From Brevibacillus daliensis (lineage in GTDB: Bacteria > Bacillota > Bacilli > Brevibacillales > Brevibacillaceae): a stretch of DNA of 64,000 nt. The stretch is taken from contig NZ_JAJISB010000006.1 in the NCBI RefSeq assembly GCF_021245735.1, forward strand, positions 62,001 through 126,000. The letters run 5' to 3'. Below the pieces are notes generated by a model. The model was not told where the DNA came from and did not search any database. It saw only the letters and a program-made list of their open reading frames with translations. Position 1 is the first letter of the stretch. Each line of letters opens with the position of its first letter. Position numbers and translations under genes: made by a program. Shown in pieces: positions 7,404-16,140 of this stretch.

Positions 7404-8333
7404 TTATAATCTGCAATCATGTGGAGAGATCGTAACAATAGCCTGAATACTTGGCTGGCGCAAGGAGTGTCCCTCGATCCACTCGGCAAATTTTACTTTT
7501 ACTGTGATCTTCGGTGTAAGCCATATCGTACTATTGTTTCGAGGTGGTGGCGTGGCAAAAGGCATGTTGTTTTGAATGAGTGGCTGGATACCTTTCGTTA
7601 AGGTGCGCCAATCTTCGTTAGTTAGTCGTCCTGTACCAGCATGTCCAATATAAACAAGTAGCCCATTCTTGTTGTATAGCCCCAACAAGAGAGAATTTAC
7701 AATATTATCTCTCAATGTGACGCCACCGACTACTGCAATCAAGTCTTTATAAAATTTTTTCTTTCTCCAACGTGAATCTTTCCCATTAATTACGTATGAG
7801 CTCGTAATATCTTTGATAATAACTCCTTCCATCTCTTGTTGTTTAATTACCTCATATAAAGTTGAAGCGTCGTTGAAATTTTCAACAAGCTGCACAGTTT
7901 CGTTTGGTTTGATTACCTTTTTGAGAAGTTCTTGTCTTTCAGTGAGAGGTAAGGAAGTAACCCATTTTCCCTCTAGAAATAGAACATCAAAAATCATGTA
8001 GGTAATAGGTACCGTATGCCTGCGGAGATTTATCTGATCTAGCTTCCGTAACCCATCCCGTTTCATTACTTCATAAAAGGATGGTTTGCCCTCTCTGAAT
8101 GCAATGATTTCTCCGTCCAGAATGATTGAGCTAGCCGAACAATAGGTAGTAATATCGGTTAGTTCAGGGTAATGATACGTTCGTTCATTTTGCTTGCGAT
8201 TATAAAGACGTACTGTCTGTCCATCGAAATACGTAACTACTCGCACTCCATCCCATTTCACCTGTCCGATCCAATTAGGTCCTGTGGGGAAATCTTCCGT
8301 ACTGATCGGTTCAAAAGGGATAAGAATATCCAT
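7404..8333 (-). CDS. ATP-dependent DNA ligase (NHEJ LigD-type ligase module)
   Basis: This 309-aa protein has a nucleotidyltransferase domain with the adenylation motif KWDGVR (K26 expected to carry AMP), LDGEI, FDVLFLEG and EGVIIK, followed by an OB fold with the terminal WRKKKFYKDL and VKVKFAEW segments. It lacks polymerase and nuclease domains. It seals the double-strand ends held by Ku. It is the second of three separate NHEJ genes on this strand; the MocR gene lies between it and the polymerase. AAAGGA, 8 nt upstream, supports the ATG. Confidence 0.93.
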   Translation of the reverse strand: MDILIPFEPISTEDFPTGPNWIGQVKWDGVRVVTYFDGQTVRLYNRKQNERTYHYPELTDITTYCSASSIILDGEIIAFREGKPSFYEVMKRDGLRKLDQINLRRHTVPITYMIFDVLFLEGKWVTSLPLTERQELLKKVIKPNETVQLVENFNDASTLYEVIKQQEMEGVIIKDITSSYVINGKDSRWRKKKFYKDLIAVVGGVTLRDNIVNSLLLGLYNKNGLLVYIGHAGTGRLTNEDWRTLTKGIQPLIQNNMPFATPPPRNNSTIWLTPKITVKVKFAEWIEGHSLRQPSIQAIVTISPHDCRL

Positions 8334-8471
8334 CGTTCCATTCCTTTACCTTTGTGGCGTGTTTTGGCTAGTTTTCCTAGTGGAACGTAACCTTATGTAA
8401 TCCCTTAAGAATGAATGGTAGGAAAGCATTCATATACTCTCTTATGAATGGTTGAAAAGCGAGGGACTTTT

Positions 8472-9977
8472 ATGGGACAAGAGAGGTTGATTGATCTACA
8501 TGTACAGGTGATTCACCGTTTTTTACCAAAGATGGCAGAGGTAGTGTATATGCTACAGTCTTCACATCCACCAGCATTCATCGTGGCCGATCTAGATGGT
8601 GATGGGCAAGAGGAAATGGTAGCGGCATATAGGTGTCAGGGAGAAATGTATCTCATGATTCTGAAGAAGAACAGAGACTGGTATAAAATCGCAGAAGTAA
8701 AAGGAACGGGATATAACATTACTGATATGCTTGCTGCGCCTGTCACTCATTCGAATCAAATCAATCTGATTATTGGCTGGCAGGTGGGGAGTATTTGGTC
8801 TGAATTAGACATTGTGCAATGGACTACAACAGGGTATAAGCATGTGTTACGTAAAAAATATTACTACAGCAAACTGGAAATAGTAGATATGCCAGATGAC
8901 ACAGGGAAAAATGGCAAGTATGAAGTGGCGCTCTGGTCTCATGACACTGGGGAATCGTACAAGGTTGAAGTTTACAAATGGCAGCATGACGAACTCGTTT
9001 CAGCGAAGGAATATTACCGCTATTACTTTCCAAAAGTTATGAATTATTACGAGGGCTTATTGAAAAAAGCCCCAGCTTCACCTGTCTATCTTTATTATCT
9101 GGCTGATGCTCAAGCGAAATCAGCTAGGCCCGAACAGGCGCTGAAAACATTAGAGATGGCTCAATCTTTTCCCTATCCTTATCCATCTAAAGAATTGATC
9201 TCACAATATATAACAGAGCTACAGGCGATCCCGAAAAACCACTCAATTCCTTCAAGTATTACTGTTAACGGAGAAGAATATCTTCTCGATTGTAAGCAAG
9301 CAGATGTGAACAGGGATGGAGTAAAGGATAGAGTGTTAGTAGTAGCAGAGAAAATAACCGATAAAGGAGATCGCACGTTTGTCGAGCAAGTCTCGGTACT
9401 TGTTCAGGATGGACGAACAGGTTTACAAAAAAGGATCCCCATACCTACTCATGCTGGTTATCATCCTACCCTCTTTTTAGGAGATTTTACAGGGGACAAG
9501 CGAAGCGATATTCTTGTTGTGATCAATACAGGTGAAAATGATGGATTATTACATGGTTATCTATATACGTTTGTGGATGATGAGTATGCTCTCATTTTTC
9601 ATTCGGATACATTTCTTGCAGAGAATAAATATATGGTTCGTTTTCGGGATGGGTATCACGTACACATAGAGAATCCAGTATCGTCGAAGAGCTATCTGCT
9701 GGACATTTCTGATAAAAAACAGAGTTATTTAGATGAAATATACAAGAGTGATACAACTCTAAAGAAGCCGATAATTGGGAAAGTAGCTGGTATAAAAGAG
9801 TTGTTTCCCACTGACTATGAAAGGAATGGAACGTATACATTACAGATTAACCAAAACATCCTCGGTCAAGATGATTCAGATTGCCTTGCCGTGGTTGAAA
9901 CGATTCTAAAGTGGGAGGGCGTCGCTTTTACTCCAAATCGGCAACAGGTTGCTATATCTGGTAAGGTACGTAGCTAA
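8472..9977 (+). CDS. Large FG-GAP/VCBS-like protein of unknown function
   Basis: This 501-aa protein shows three calcium-loop-like segments of the FG-GAP/VCBS type: VADLDGDGQEE near the N-terminus, ADVNRDGVKDRV in the middle and GDFTGDKRSDIL after it. The middle (about 185-250) looks helical and TPR-like (PASPVYLYYLADAQAKSARPEQALKTLEMA, abbreviated by its pattern of small and aromatic residues). There is no signal peptide or membrane segment. GAGGG lies 6 nt before the ATG at 8472; the longer frame from 8448 has no such site. It is divergent from the ligase gene. No function is assigned. Confidence 0.75.
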   Translation: MGQERLIDLHVQVIHRFLPKMAEVVYMLQSSHPPAFIVADLDGDGQEEMVAAYRCQGEMYLMILKKNRDWYKIAEVKGTGYNITDMLAAPVTHSNQINLIIGWQVGSIWSELDIVQWTTTGYKHVLRKKYYYSKLEIVDMPDDTGKNGKYEVALWSHDTGESYKVEVYKWQHDELVSAKEYYRYYFPKVMNYYEGLLKKAPASPVYLYYLADAQAKSARPEQALKTLEMAQSFPYPYPSKELISQYITELQAIPKNHSIPSSITVNGEEYLLDCKQADVNRDGVKDRVLVVAEKITDKGDRTFVEQVSVLVQDGRTGLQKRIPIPTHAGYHPTLFLGDFTGDKRSDILVVINTGENDGLLHGYLYTFVDDEYALIFHSDTFLAENKYMVRFRDGYHVHIENPVSSKSYLLDISDKKQSYLDEIYKSDTTLKKPIIGKVAGIKELFPTDYERNGTYTLQINQNILGQDDSDCLAVVETILKWEGVAFTPNRQQVAISGKVRS

Positions 9978-10002
9978 CATCTAGCATGTTATGCCCGTTT
10001 AA

Positions 10003-10067
10003 AAACCTCCATTATCCAATCCTGCAAGGAGTACGTAGTATACCTTGGTCGGATGAAATGGAGGTTT
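10003..10067. terminator. Bidirectional terminator between convergent genes
   Basis: AAACCTCCATT (10003-10013) and AATGGAGGTTT (10057-10067) form a perfect 11-bp stem around a long, partly paired loop. The strand reading out of ku ends in a TTTTT run. It lies between the 501-aa gene and ku, which converge here. Confidence 0.6.
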
Positions 10068-10111
10068 ATTAAATCAGATAGAGCTTTGTTTCTTACAATA
10101 CTACTGATCAT

Positions 10112-11140
10112 TCACTGTTTCGTTTCTTTCTTTTTCTTCTTTTTAACCGTTTTCGTGGTAGCAGGTGTATCAGGGGTCGTTCCTTGTAACAGTGTGGCCA
10201 AGGCATCGTTATTATGCATTTCTTTTGCTGCAACCTGCTTACGTGCGGCATATGTTTCAACCAGCTCGATTTTTCTTTCCTGCTTTTTTGTACCAGGGGT
10301 TTCGGAACTAACTGGCGTTAATGCCGCAGATGTTGGAGTTGGTACCTGAGAGTCTGGGGGTGCGGTTGGAGCGCCAGCTTGTGCCAGACTCTCCTTTAAA
10401 GCCTGCATCAGATCAAGCACATTAGTACGAGGAGCACTTGGTGCAGTTGCGATCTCTTTGCCTTCCAACTTTTTCTGAATCAGTTGCTGCAAATCTTCCC
10501 GATACTCGTCCTTATACTTGGTAGGATCGAAGGGCTGAGACATATTGGTAATCAGCTGCACCGCCATATCCAGTTCGGTTTCTACAAGTGCTATATCTTG
10601 AGCAGGGAGTGCTGGAACCAAGGAAACATCCCTTACCTCATCAGGATAGAAGATGGTTTCAAGAACCATTCCATGTTCATAGATGCGTACGGCTGCAAGA
10701 CTTTCCTTGTTTCTTATGGTGATGCGGGCGATAGCGATTTTTTTGGTTTTTTCAAGCGCAGCACGTAATAAGGAGTATGCCTTCTCTCCAGTTTCCTGGG
10801 GGGAGAGAAAATAGCTTTTATCAAAGTAAATCGGATCAATTTCAGCAAGATTCACAAAATCAAGGATCTCAATAGCGCGTCTCGTGTCGGGAGCAATTTT
10901 TTCAAGATCCTCGGCGGTGATAATGACAAAATTGCCCTTCTCATACTCGAATCCTTTTATGATTTCATCAGTCCCTATTTCACGATCACAAGTAGGGCAA
11001 TGCTTGGAGTAACGAATAGGTGTATGACACTCAGCATGTAGTTGACGAAAGCGGATGTCGCGATCTTCAGTTGCAGTAAACATGCGAATCGGGATATTAA
11101 CGAGTCCAAAGCTGATAGAACCTTTCCAGACCGTATGCAT
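10112..11140 (-). CDS. ku: Ku, DNA double-strand break end-binding protein
   Basis: This 342-aa protein begins MHTVWKGSISFGLVNIP, the standard bacterial Ku start, and retains the Ku core through about residue 250 (CPTCDREIG, GFEYEKGNFV, YFLSPQE, ERLEGKEIA-like region). The C-terminal tail of about 90 residues is Ala/Pro/Thr-rich and ends in a KKKKKKETK basic stretch, as in Ku proteins with lysine-rich tails that contact DNA. Homodimeric Ku binds ends and recruits the ligase. The start at 11140 has AGGAGGCG 7 nt upstream; a longer frame from 11194 is unlikely. That ribosome binding site lies in one arm of a strong hairpin. Confidence 0.95.
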   Translation of the reverse strand: MHTVWKGSISFGLVNIPIRMFTATEDRDIRFRQLHAECHTPIRYSKHCPTCDREIGTDEIIKGFEYEKGNFVIITAEDLEKIAPDTRRAIEILDFVNLAEIDPIYFDKSYFLSPQETGEKAYSLLRAALEKTKKIAIARITIRNKESLAAVRIYEHGMVLETIFYPDEVRDVSLVPALPAQDIALVETELDMAVQLITNMSQPFDPTKYKDEYREDLQQLIQKKLEGKEIATAPSAPRTNVLDLMQALKESLAQAGAPTAPPDSQVPTPTSAALTPVSSETPGTKKQERKIELVETYAARKQVAAKEMHNNDALATLLQGTTPDTPATTKTVKKKKKKETKQ

Positions 11141-11145
11141 AAGAA

Positions 11146-11183
11146 AACGCCTCCTTGTAGCTAGTATCAGCACAGGAGGCGTT
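11146..11183 (-). promoter_or_regulatory. Hairpin occluding the ku ribosome binding site, terminator-like
   Basis: A perfect 10-bp inverted repeat, AACGCCTCCT / AGGAGGCGTT, is present with an 18-nt loop. In the minus-strand transcript the 3' arm contains the whole ku Shine-Dalgarno sequence and is followed by TTCTT just before the AUG. It could act as an intrinsic terminator of the 47-aa gene upstream, as an RBS lock on ku, or as both. Confidence 0.7.
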
Positions 11184-11216
11184 CTTTCGTACATGTAACT
11201 TTTGGGTGACTACTCT

Positions 11217-11360
11217 TTACTGATTATGCTTTCTCACATCAGCATGATCTGCTTCAGATTGCATCTCTTTTGCACGCTCAACACCTTCGCCGGTTTGAGC
11301 TGCGATGGATTGCGCCTTTGAGGCTTCCAGTTTACGTTGGGATGGTTTTTTTGATGCCAT
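11217..11360 (-). CDS. Small hydrophilic protein, possibly gamma-SASP-like
   Basis: This 47-aa ORF starts with ATG, preceded by AAGGAG at 9 nt. The sequence is Lys/Gln/Ala/Glu-rich, begins MASKKPSQRKLEASKAQS and ends ADHADVRKHNQ. The tail resembles the repeated end of gamma-type small acid-soluble spore proteins (FASETDAQQVRKQNQ-type), but the match is weak and the assignment tentative. It lies 76 bp upstream of ku on the same strand, so a shared, possibly sporulation-stage, transcript is conceivable. Confidence 0.6.
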   Translation of the reverse strand: MASKKPSQRKLEASKAQSIAAQTGEGVERAKEMQSEADHADVRKHNQ

Positions 11361-11422
11361 GAATGCTCGCTCCTTTGCAATTCGATTAATTGAAAGTGAG
11401 TTTATAGTTACCCCTTTTTGTG

Positions 11423-11459
11423 CAAAAAAAATACCTCAACTTCCAAAACAGAAGTGAGG
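11423..11459 (-). terminator. Intrinsic terminator at the end of the candidate RNA
   Basis: Reading the minus strand, CCTCACTTC and GAAGTTGAGG form a stem with a single bulge, followed by TATTTTTTTT. No ORF ends upstream of it on this strand, which suggests that the transcript is non-coding or a leader. Confidence 0.75.
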
Positions 11460-11640
11460 CAGTCGTTCAAGCGTGTTTCTCAGGGAAACGAGTGACCGCA
11501 ATGCTCCTATCTACACGCGGTGCACAACTGAACAGACTTACAATTATGGGAGAGGAGAAACCGGAGGAAGAGCTTATGGGGAAACGTAAGTCTTCTCCGC
11601 GGTTGTCAGCGACACCGTAGTATCGCTTATACAAATTTTT
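11423..11640 (-). ncRNA. Candidate structured RNA (unknown family), ncRNA or leader of the 47-aa gene
   Basis: The minus strand between a plausible promoter (11657-11686) and the terminator at 11423-11459 contains dense pairing. One hairpin is CGGAG-AAGA-CUUA / UAAG-C-UCUU-C-CUCCG (13 pairs, single-nt bulges). Others are CGGU-GUC-GCU-GAC-A-ACCG and GUUUC-CCUGA-GAAAC, the last enclosed by GCGUGU/ACACGC. No conserved signature of SRP RNA, tmRNA, RNase P, T-box, TPP, SAM or c-di-GMP RNAs was seen; 6S RNA could not be excluded. A + strand frame here (11420-11620) does not look like protein. Confidence 0.5.
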
Positions 11641-11656
11641 GCCAAAACTACACCTG

Positions 11657-11686
11657 TTTATACACCAGCCTATAATTTTTTGTGCA
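11657..11686 (-). promoter_or_regulatory. Possible promoter of the candidate RNA
   Basis: On the minus strand TGCACA (11681-11686) and TATAAA (11657-11662) are separated by 18 bp. The -35 match is only four of six. Confidence 0.35.
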
Positions 11687-11787
11687 TTTTACGTTGTTCT
11701 ATTCTGTGTGGTAGTATGAAAATGGTAATCATCTACCCTATAGAATGGAGCTAGATGGAAAAAAGGATGTAGATAGGTGAACAGCGA

Positions 11788-12351
11788 ATGAGAGTCATTT
11801 CAGGTGAACACCGGGGGCGAACCCTGGCAGCAGTTCCGGGAACGAGTACCAGACCAACGACAGACAAGGTAAAAGAGTCCATCTTTAATATGATAGGACC
11901 GTATTTTGATGGAGAATGGGCACTGGATTTGTATGCTGGAACAGGTGGTTTAGGTATTGAAGCGCTTAGCAGAGGCGCGATGAAGGCAGTATTTGTAGAC
12001 AGCGATGCGAAAGCGTTTGCGACGGTAAAGCAAAATGTAACTCTATTGAAATTGATGGATCGAGCTGAGATATACCGTAGCGATGCAGGGCGAGCTTTAA
12101 AAGCACTAGCGAAAAAAGAGGTTCGTTTTGATTTAGTTTTTCTCGATCCTCCCTATGCAAAACAGAATCTAGAGCATGAAATAGGTGAATTGCAAGAACG
12201 TAACCTGCTAGCAGATGATGCTTGGATTGTTACCGAACATGATATAAAGGTGACGTTACCAGAACAAATTGGGCAATGTGAGCAGCATAGGATCTCAAAA
12301 TACGGGGATACAACCGTTACGATCTATCGGTACATAAAGGGAGGGGAGTAA
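11788..12351 (+). CDS. rsmD: 16S rRNA (guanine(966)-N2)-methyltransferase
   Basis: This 187-aa Rossmann-fold methyltransferase has the SAM loop DLYAGTGGLG at 47-56 and the N2-guanine catalytic motif DPPY at 120-123. The N-terminal RVISGEHRGR segment is typical of RsmD. It methylates G966 in helix 31 of 16S rRNA during 30S assembly. coaD starts 3 nt after its stop, a coupling found across Firmicutes. AGGTG lies 8 nt before the ATG. Confidence 0.95.
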   Translation: MRVISGEHRGRTLAAVPGTSTRPTTDKVKESIFNMIGPYFDGEWALDLYAGTGGLGIEALSRGAMKAVFVDSDAKAFATVKQNVTLLKLMDRAEIYRSDAGRALKALAKKEVRFDLVFLDPPYAKQNLEHEIGELQERNLLADDAWIVTEHDIKVTLPEQIGQCEQHRISKYGDTTVTIYRYIKGGE

Positions 12352-12843
<492 letters not shown>

Positions 12844-12899
12844 TCGTACATATCAGCTAGACGAATCGAGCATCATGGGTAATCGCAATCGTTCTCTTT

Positions 12900-14117
12900 T
12901 TACCGTTTTACCGTTTTTGACAAAATATAGCTTAGAAGAAGTAAAAAGAATGCGATAGAGATGGCTATGGTGCTCATCTGCGAAAAGATCTGCCACCAGG
13001 AGTTGGTAGAAGATAGATCATCTCCTAGTAGAAAAGCAGGAATCGATGATGGGATATTCATGGTAAGTAATGTGAGCGGCTCCCAACAAAGAATGGTTAA
13101 GCCAGCAGCCATACCCGCATGAAGAAACCGGCCAAATAAATAGGGAGCCATGCGGATATCGGTCTTACTTAAAATGCTCGCAACTTGCGCATGAACACTA
13201 AGTCCACCCCATGAGATGATGGCTGCTGCAATTGCTCCTTTTGCCATCATGGACATTCCGGTAATTTCACTTGTAATCTGGGCACCCATTGTAACTTCGA
13301 ACAAACCCGCCAATCCTGCATTGCCCATCGCTTCTTGAAAGCCAAAGGGTCCAAATAACAACAGCAAAACTTGATTAAACACAGCAGTTATGTGTACGGT
13401 CGCAAGCATTTGTAGCAATACGGAAAACATAATGATAAAGCCACCTACCACCATCAAGGTTTGGAGTGCAGATTGTACAGCGTCACCCATCAGCTTGCCA
13501 AACGGTCTATTGTCCCTGAGGCGTGCACGATGCATGGCTTGTAGAGCGCGATAGACAAGAGAATGACGGGAACGCTCATAGGCGGTAGTAATAGGTGCTT
13601 TAGGTTGGTGCATGCGATAAAGGATACCAAGTAATATTGCTGATCCATAGTGGGTAGTAGCAATGATATATCCCAATTGATCACTGTGAAAAAAACCGAC
13701 AGCAACCGCTCCGATCACGAAAAGCGGATCACCTGTAGTAGCGAAGGTAACGAGACGTTCTCCTTCTACTTGGGTAATATTTCCACGCTCACGCAAGCGG
13801 GTTGTCAGATTGGCAGCAACGGGATAACCGGAGGAAAAGCCCATGGTTAAGACAAATCCACCCGTTCCTGGCACATTAAATAACGGACGCATTAGTGGTT
13901 CTAGAAGTACCCCGACGAAATGGACGACACCAACACCCATCAACAACTCTGATACGAAGATGAAGGGAAGCAAAGCAGGAAATACCACTTCCCACCAGAT
14001 TCCCAGACCCCGAACAGCAGCTTTAAAAGAAGGATCTGGATTAATAATAAGGACAAGGACCAAAAGAATTGAACAAACGGCAAGGCTGATCGTTAGAAAA
14101 GGGGAACGGTGTGACAT
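12900..14117 (-). CDS. ylbJ: Sporulation integral membrane protein YlbJ
   Basis: This 405-aa polytopic membrane protein has gate-like repeats (MGFSSGYPVAANLTTRLRERG near 110-130; SWGGLSVHAQ near 300), typical of the YlbJ/SpoVV nucleoside-recognition Gate family. In B. subtilis it is expressed in the mother cell and required for dipicolinate loading or heat-resistant spores. It is convergent with coaD and divergent from ylbK. Its presence supports a spore-forming host. Confidence 0.93.
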   Translation of the reverse strand: MSHRSPFLTISLAVCSILLVLVLIINPDPSFKAAVRGLGIWWEVVFPALLPFIFVSELLMGVGVVHFVGVLLEPLMRPLFNVPGTGGFVLTMGFSSGYPVAANLTTRLRERGNITQVEGERLVTFATTGDPLFVIGAVAVGFFHSDQLGYIIATTHYGSAILLGILYRMHQPKAPITTAYERSRHSLVYRALQAMHRARLRDNRPFGKLMGDAVQSALQTLMVVGGFIIMFSVLLQMLATVHITAVFNQVLLLLFGPFGFQEAMGNAGLAGLFEVTMGAQITSEITGMSMMAKGAIAAAIISWGGLSVHAQVASILSKTDIRMAPYLFGRFLHAGMAAGLTILCWEPLTLLTMNIPSSIPAFLLGDDLSSTNSWWQIFSQMSTIAISIAFFLLLLSYILSKTVKR

Positions 14118-14249
14118 AGAACCCTCCTGAACGTTGCATTAGTACATGTCTACTCTCGAAGGGTACAAACTATTCATGACACCTTTAAAGCAAATTGTGA
14201 ATGGTGAGAGGTTGTTCACATAAGATAGGGAGAGGAGGCGAAAACTGAC

Positions 14250-15083
14250 ATGTCAGAGAAAAGAAGACCGAAGATTGGTTTAGCACTCGGTTCTGGAGGA
14301 GCCCGTGGATTTGCTCATATCGGTGTCCTGAAAGTATTGGACGAGCACGATATACCGATTGATTTTATTGCAGGAAGCAGTATGGGTAGCATGGTTGGTG
14401 CTCTGTATGCGAATCAGATTGAACCGCACATGATTGAAAAACTAGCGGCCAATCTAAAAAGAAAGTATTGGCTTGATGTAATGATGCCTAAAATGGGTTT
14501 CGTTTCTGGTCAAAAGATTAAGGAAATCATTCGCCTGCTTACTCATGGCAAAAATATCGAGGATCTGGCTATTCCATTAGCCGTTGTTGCTACGGATATT
14601 GAGAATGGCGAGCGTGTGGTTTTTCGTGAAGGGCCAGTAGACGTAGCCGTGCGTTCCAGTATTTCTATTCCTGGAATTTTTGTTCCGGAGCGAGTAAATG
14701 GACGTTTACTCGTGGATGGTGGTGTTATCGATCGAGTACCGATAACCGTAACAAAGGAGATGGGCGCTGATATCGTCATTGGAATAGATGTTGCCAATTT
14801 TGATACAGTGATGAAAGTAACAACCATCTTTGATGTAATCGCACAGACCATTGACGTAATGGAGCGAGAGATTTTGCGTTACCGGATTCTCTCTGCTGAT
14901 TTACTCATTCGTCCAGAAGTGGGGCATATCAGTAGTCTGGCTTATTCCAATTGTAATGAAATTGTGGATTTGGGAGAAAAGGCGGCTCTTTTTTATGTCG
15001 ACCAGATAAAAGAAATGATTGAAAATTGGGAGGAAAAGGATGAGCAACAACCAGCTTTTGAAAGCCAACTCGAACAAAAGTAG
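14250..15083 (+). CDS. ylbK: Patatin-like phospholipase/esterase YlbK
   Basis: This 277-aa protein is of the RssA/patatin family. It has the oxyanion loop GSGGARG (14-20), the nucleophile elbow GSSMG (S44) and the DGG motif with catalytic D156, so the Ser-Asp dyad is intact. The physiological lipid substrate is unknown. Its last 44 nt overlap the start of ylbL in another frame. The start has a GGAGAGGAGG-type site upstream. Confidence 0.92.
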   Translation: MSEKRRPKIGLALGSGGARGFAHIGVLKVLDEHDIPIDFIAGSSMGSMVGALYANQIEPHMIEKLAANLKRKYWLDVMMPKMGFVSGQKIKEIIRLLTHGKNIEDLAIPLAVVATDIENGERVVFREGPVDVAVRSSISIPGIFVPERVNGRLLVDGGVIDRVPITVTKEMGADIVIGIDVANFDTVMKVTTIFDVIAQTIDVMEREILRYRILSADLLIRPEVGHISSLAYSNCNEIVDLGEKAALFYVDQIKEMIENWEEKDEQQPAFESQLEQK

Positions 15084-16140
15084 ATACCTTCTTCTCCTAC
15101 TGATTACAGCTATCCTTGCTTTAACTGCTATCAGCCTCTATGTACCGCTTCCCTATTATGTGCAACGAGCAGGTTCAGCGAAAGAATTAGCTCCCATAAT
15201 TACGGTAAATGGCGGAGTGAAAGATGAAGCAGGTACGTTCATGTTGACAACGGTGCGTATGTCAAAGGCAAATCCAGCTTGGGTTCTATACTCATATTTT
15301 TCGAAAGATGTTGATTTGATTCCGGAGCGGTTGCTTACAGTAGAAGGAGAAAGCCCAGAGGATTATTCCAAGCGCGAACTGTTGGTTATGAAGAACTCAC
15401 AACAGGTATCACAAGCAGTCGCGTTAAAAAAAGCAGGTTACAAGGTAAAAATGGATGATCGTGGTGTATTGATTCTGTCGATTAAGGAAGGTTTTCCAGC
15501 AAAGGAAATATTACAAACCGGAGACATCCTCACCACCTTTGATAGCCATCCTGTCCGAAATAGAAGTGATTTGCTCCTCCTTCTTGAGGGGAAAAAAGCA
15601 GGAGAAACGGTGGAGGTAGAATTTTTACGAGACAATCAACCGAGGAAGGTCTCGTTAGAGTTGATGCAACTGCCTGAAGATAACGGAGGAAAGTCAAATC
15701 GAGCAGGATTAGGAATCGTGTTGCAAGATTATAAACAGATTGACATGCCTGATAAGGTAAATATCTCTGCTGGAAATATTGGTGGTCCCTCAGCAGGTCT
15801 CATGTTTACATTAGAAATATATAATCAGCTACGCACGGATATTGATTTGACCCGAGGTTATCGGATTGCAGGTACTGGGGAAATGTATGCGGATGGAACC
15901 GTAGGAAGAATTGGAGGGATTAATCATAAGGTGATCGCCGCTGATGCTGCCGGAGCAGAAATCTTTTTTGCTCCAGATGACACAAGCGGCGATGTCTCTA
16001 ACTATGAAGAGGCACTTGCTGCTGCTAAACGTATCCATACGTCTATGCGCATCGTACCCGTCAAGACTTTAGATGATGCGATTCAATATTTGATGCAGCT
16101 TACGCCTAAGTCGAAGACTGTGGCACAGAATGCTGCATAG
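15040..16140 (+). CDS. ylbL: Membrane-anchored PDZ/Lon-type serine protease YlbL
   Basis: This 366-aa protein has one N-terminal membrane helix (about 16-38), a PDZ domain (about 130-215) and a Lon-like catalytic domain with the Ser-Lys dyad, S251 in GGPSAG and K297 in GGINHK. Related proteins act as site proteases at the membrane (YlbL in SOS-related YneA turnover in B. subtilis, SepM in streptococcal pheromone processing). The ATG at 15040 has GGGAGG upstream; a TTG at 15019 is less likely. Its 3' end overlaps tmcAL on the opposite strand by 35 bp. Confidence 0.93.
   Translation: MSNNQLLKANSNKSRYLLLLLITAILALTAISLYVPLPYYVQRAGSAKELAPIITVNGGVKDEAGTFMLTTVRMSKANPAWVLYSYFSKDVDLIPERLLTVEGESPEDYSKRELLVMKNSQQVSQAVALKKAGYKVKMDDRGVLILSIKEGFPAKEILQTGDILTTFDSHPVRNRSDLLLLLEGKKAGETVEVEFLRDNQPRKVSLELMQLPEDNGGKSNRAGLGIVLQDYKQIDMPDKVNISAGNIGGPSAGLMFTLEIYNQLRTDIDLTRGYRIAGTGEMYADGTVGRIGGINHKVIAADAAGAEIFFAPDDTSGDVSNYEEALAAAKRIHTSMRIVPVKTLDDAIQYLMQLTPKSKTVAQNAA

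Noticed and set aside
11260-11460. Forespore sigma-F/sigma-G promoter upstream of the 47-aa gene
   Set aside because: A partial match (GTATT and GGTAACTATA) has the wrong spacing, so sporulation control of ku remains only a suggestion.
11420-11620. 66-codon + strand frame over the candidate RNA
   Set aside because: No ribosome binding site, no recognisable protein features, and strong complementary hairpins plus a minus-strand terminator explain the region better.
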